From: Trichobilharzia regenti
Lineage: Eukaryota; Platyhelminthes; Trematoda; Strigeidida; Schistosomatidae
Direction of reading: 5' to 3'
DNA: 64,000 bases
NCBI GenBank assembly: GCA_944472135.2
Contig: OX235264.1
Span: 120,557,809-120,621,808 of the forward strand
The position numbers and the translations under genes were made by a program. This document shows positions 63,444 to 64,000 of the stretch, one piece after another; position 1 is the stretch's first letter, and each line of letters opens with the position of its first letter. Below the pieces are notes generated by a model, which was not told where the DNA came from, did not search any database, and saw only the letters and a program-made list of their open reading frames with translations.

Positions 63444-63856
63444 TACGTATGCGAAACCATCGCCTCCCTCGATGAGCAATGTTAGCGGATATAGGGTCAG
63501 CTGGAAAAAAGCTAGCGGCGGTCAAACAAAAACTTGGCCGAACCAGTCAATGAAATCCACAACAGTTGGTCTAAGCCACGTAGGAAGGTGTAGACTTCCA
63601 GCTGGGGTCCTCGGGACGTAAAAATCTATGGTTGGAAACAATTGGTGGACATGGCTCAAATCGTCTCAGTGGCTATCGCAGATGCATCCACTCCTTGTGA
63701 CTTATGATCTCCAATGAAACTGTTTTGTTCTTCGTCAATACTCCTCCTTTGTCTCACACCTCTGCTCACTGTTTCTATTATGCTTTCTTGTACTTTCTTC
63801 TCTTGCTTTGCGTGCTACACGGAATGTGGCGACTTGAACAGTGATATTGCCCGGAT
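63444..63856. repeat. tandem array unit 4, partial, with many single-base indels
   Basis: It covers the RTE-2 fragment only and ends at 'gatattgcccgg'. At least six single-base length changes occur, mostly in short runs ('gtcagctgg' for 'gtcaggctgg', 'gggacgtaaa' for 'gggacggtaaa', 'atgctttcttg' for 'atgcttttcttg'), so the 80-codon frame of the other units is lost. Confidence 0.85.
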
Positions 63857-64000
63857 GTTTCCACACCCTCTAGACTACTTGTATTAGAAATGATTGTTTC
63901 TTTGACTTCAAATTTGCCCCTTTGTGTGTGTGAGGTTTCCTTCTTATCGATTGATAAATTTTGTCTATCTCGATGTGTCTATTGATTGATGATCCACTGG
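63857..64000 (-). mobile_element. PLE 3' end fragment
   Basis: Reverse complement of about 637-775, the PLE C-terminal and 3' sequence at the start of the window ('gatttgcccc'/'ggggcaaatt' landmarks). It begins directly after the array. Confidence 0.7.

Noticed and set aside
56335..63856. CRISPR-like or coding tandem repeat
   Set aside because: The 2.37-kb period with no short spacers and eukaryotic context rules out a CRISPR array; there is no single repeated protein domain frame.
42906..64000. Motor-domain exons of kinesin
   Set aside because: I looked for the P-loop, switch and 'DLAGSE'-like segments on both strands and found none.

Overview
The window looks like trematode nuclear DNA, most likely Schistosoma or a close blood-fluke relative. 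It is AT-rich, eukaryotic (short exons with GT..AG introns) and crowded with the repeat types known from schistosomes: SR2-like RTE LINEs, CR1/Jockey-type LINEs, Penelope-like elements (PLEs) with a GIY-YIG endonuclease, solo LTRs, and tRNA-derived SINEs, some carrying relics of the hammerhead ribozyme of the Sm-alpha family. No prokaryotic operon, CRISPR array, rRNA or intact tRNA gene is visible. I read all of this by eye; no searches were run.

Two host genes can be recognised. On the + strand, three small exons (14102-14300, 20789-20932, 28666-28782) are joined by phase-0 introns and end in a stop codon and an AATAAA signal. They encode the C-terminal part of a cyclic-nucleotide-binding-domain protein resembling CNBD2; the introns are 6-8 kb of transposon debris. 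On the - strand, from about 63 kb down to 46 kb, lie exons of a kinesin-1 heavy chain (KIF5/KHC): a probable hinge exon (three copies), the terminal tail exon, and three consecutive stalk exons. They are not in transcript order, because the tail exon lies upstream of the stalk exons. A further stalk exon lies on the opposite strand at 44029-44220.

Layout: 1-9.4 kb holds decayed PLE, CR1, RTE and SINE fragments. 9.38-12.6 kb is a nearly full-length but inactivated SR2-like RTE. 12.7-28.8 kb is the CNBD-like gene with PLE, RTE, LTR and SINE insertions in its introns. 29-36.5 kb is a nested palindrome of two PLE families with an open CR1-type ORF inside it. 36.5-42.7 kb holds SINEs (including the clearest hammerhead relic), PLE, RTE and CR1 debris. 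42.9-48.4 kb is a non-collinear inverted duplication carrying kinesin stalk exons. 49.9-55.0 kb has another stalk exon and the kinesin tail exon. 56.3-63.86 kb is a tandem array of a 2.37-kb unit (three full copies and one partial) that contains the hinge exon. A PLE end closes the window.

The most notable observation is a young 5'-truncated SR2-like RTE at 52206-54835. It sits inside the last coding exon of kinesin-1, flanked by an 11-bp target-site duplication. Ignoring the insertion and one duplication copy, the exon reads through in frame as 83 codons, from the coiled-coil end through the IAK autoinhibitory motif to a Gly-rich tail and stop. Together with a nonsense codon in one stalk exon, a stalk exon cut off by a SINE-bearing block, exon disorder and the hinge array, this suggests a degenerating or misassembled kinesin-1 locus, for example a pseudogenised copy in heterochromatin or on a sex-specific chromosome. 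Which of these is correct cannot be decided from the sequence alone.
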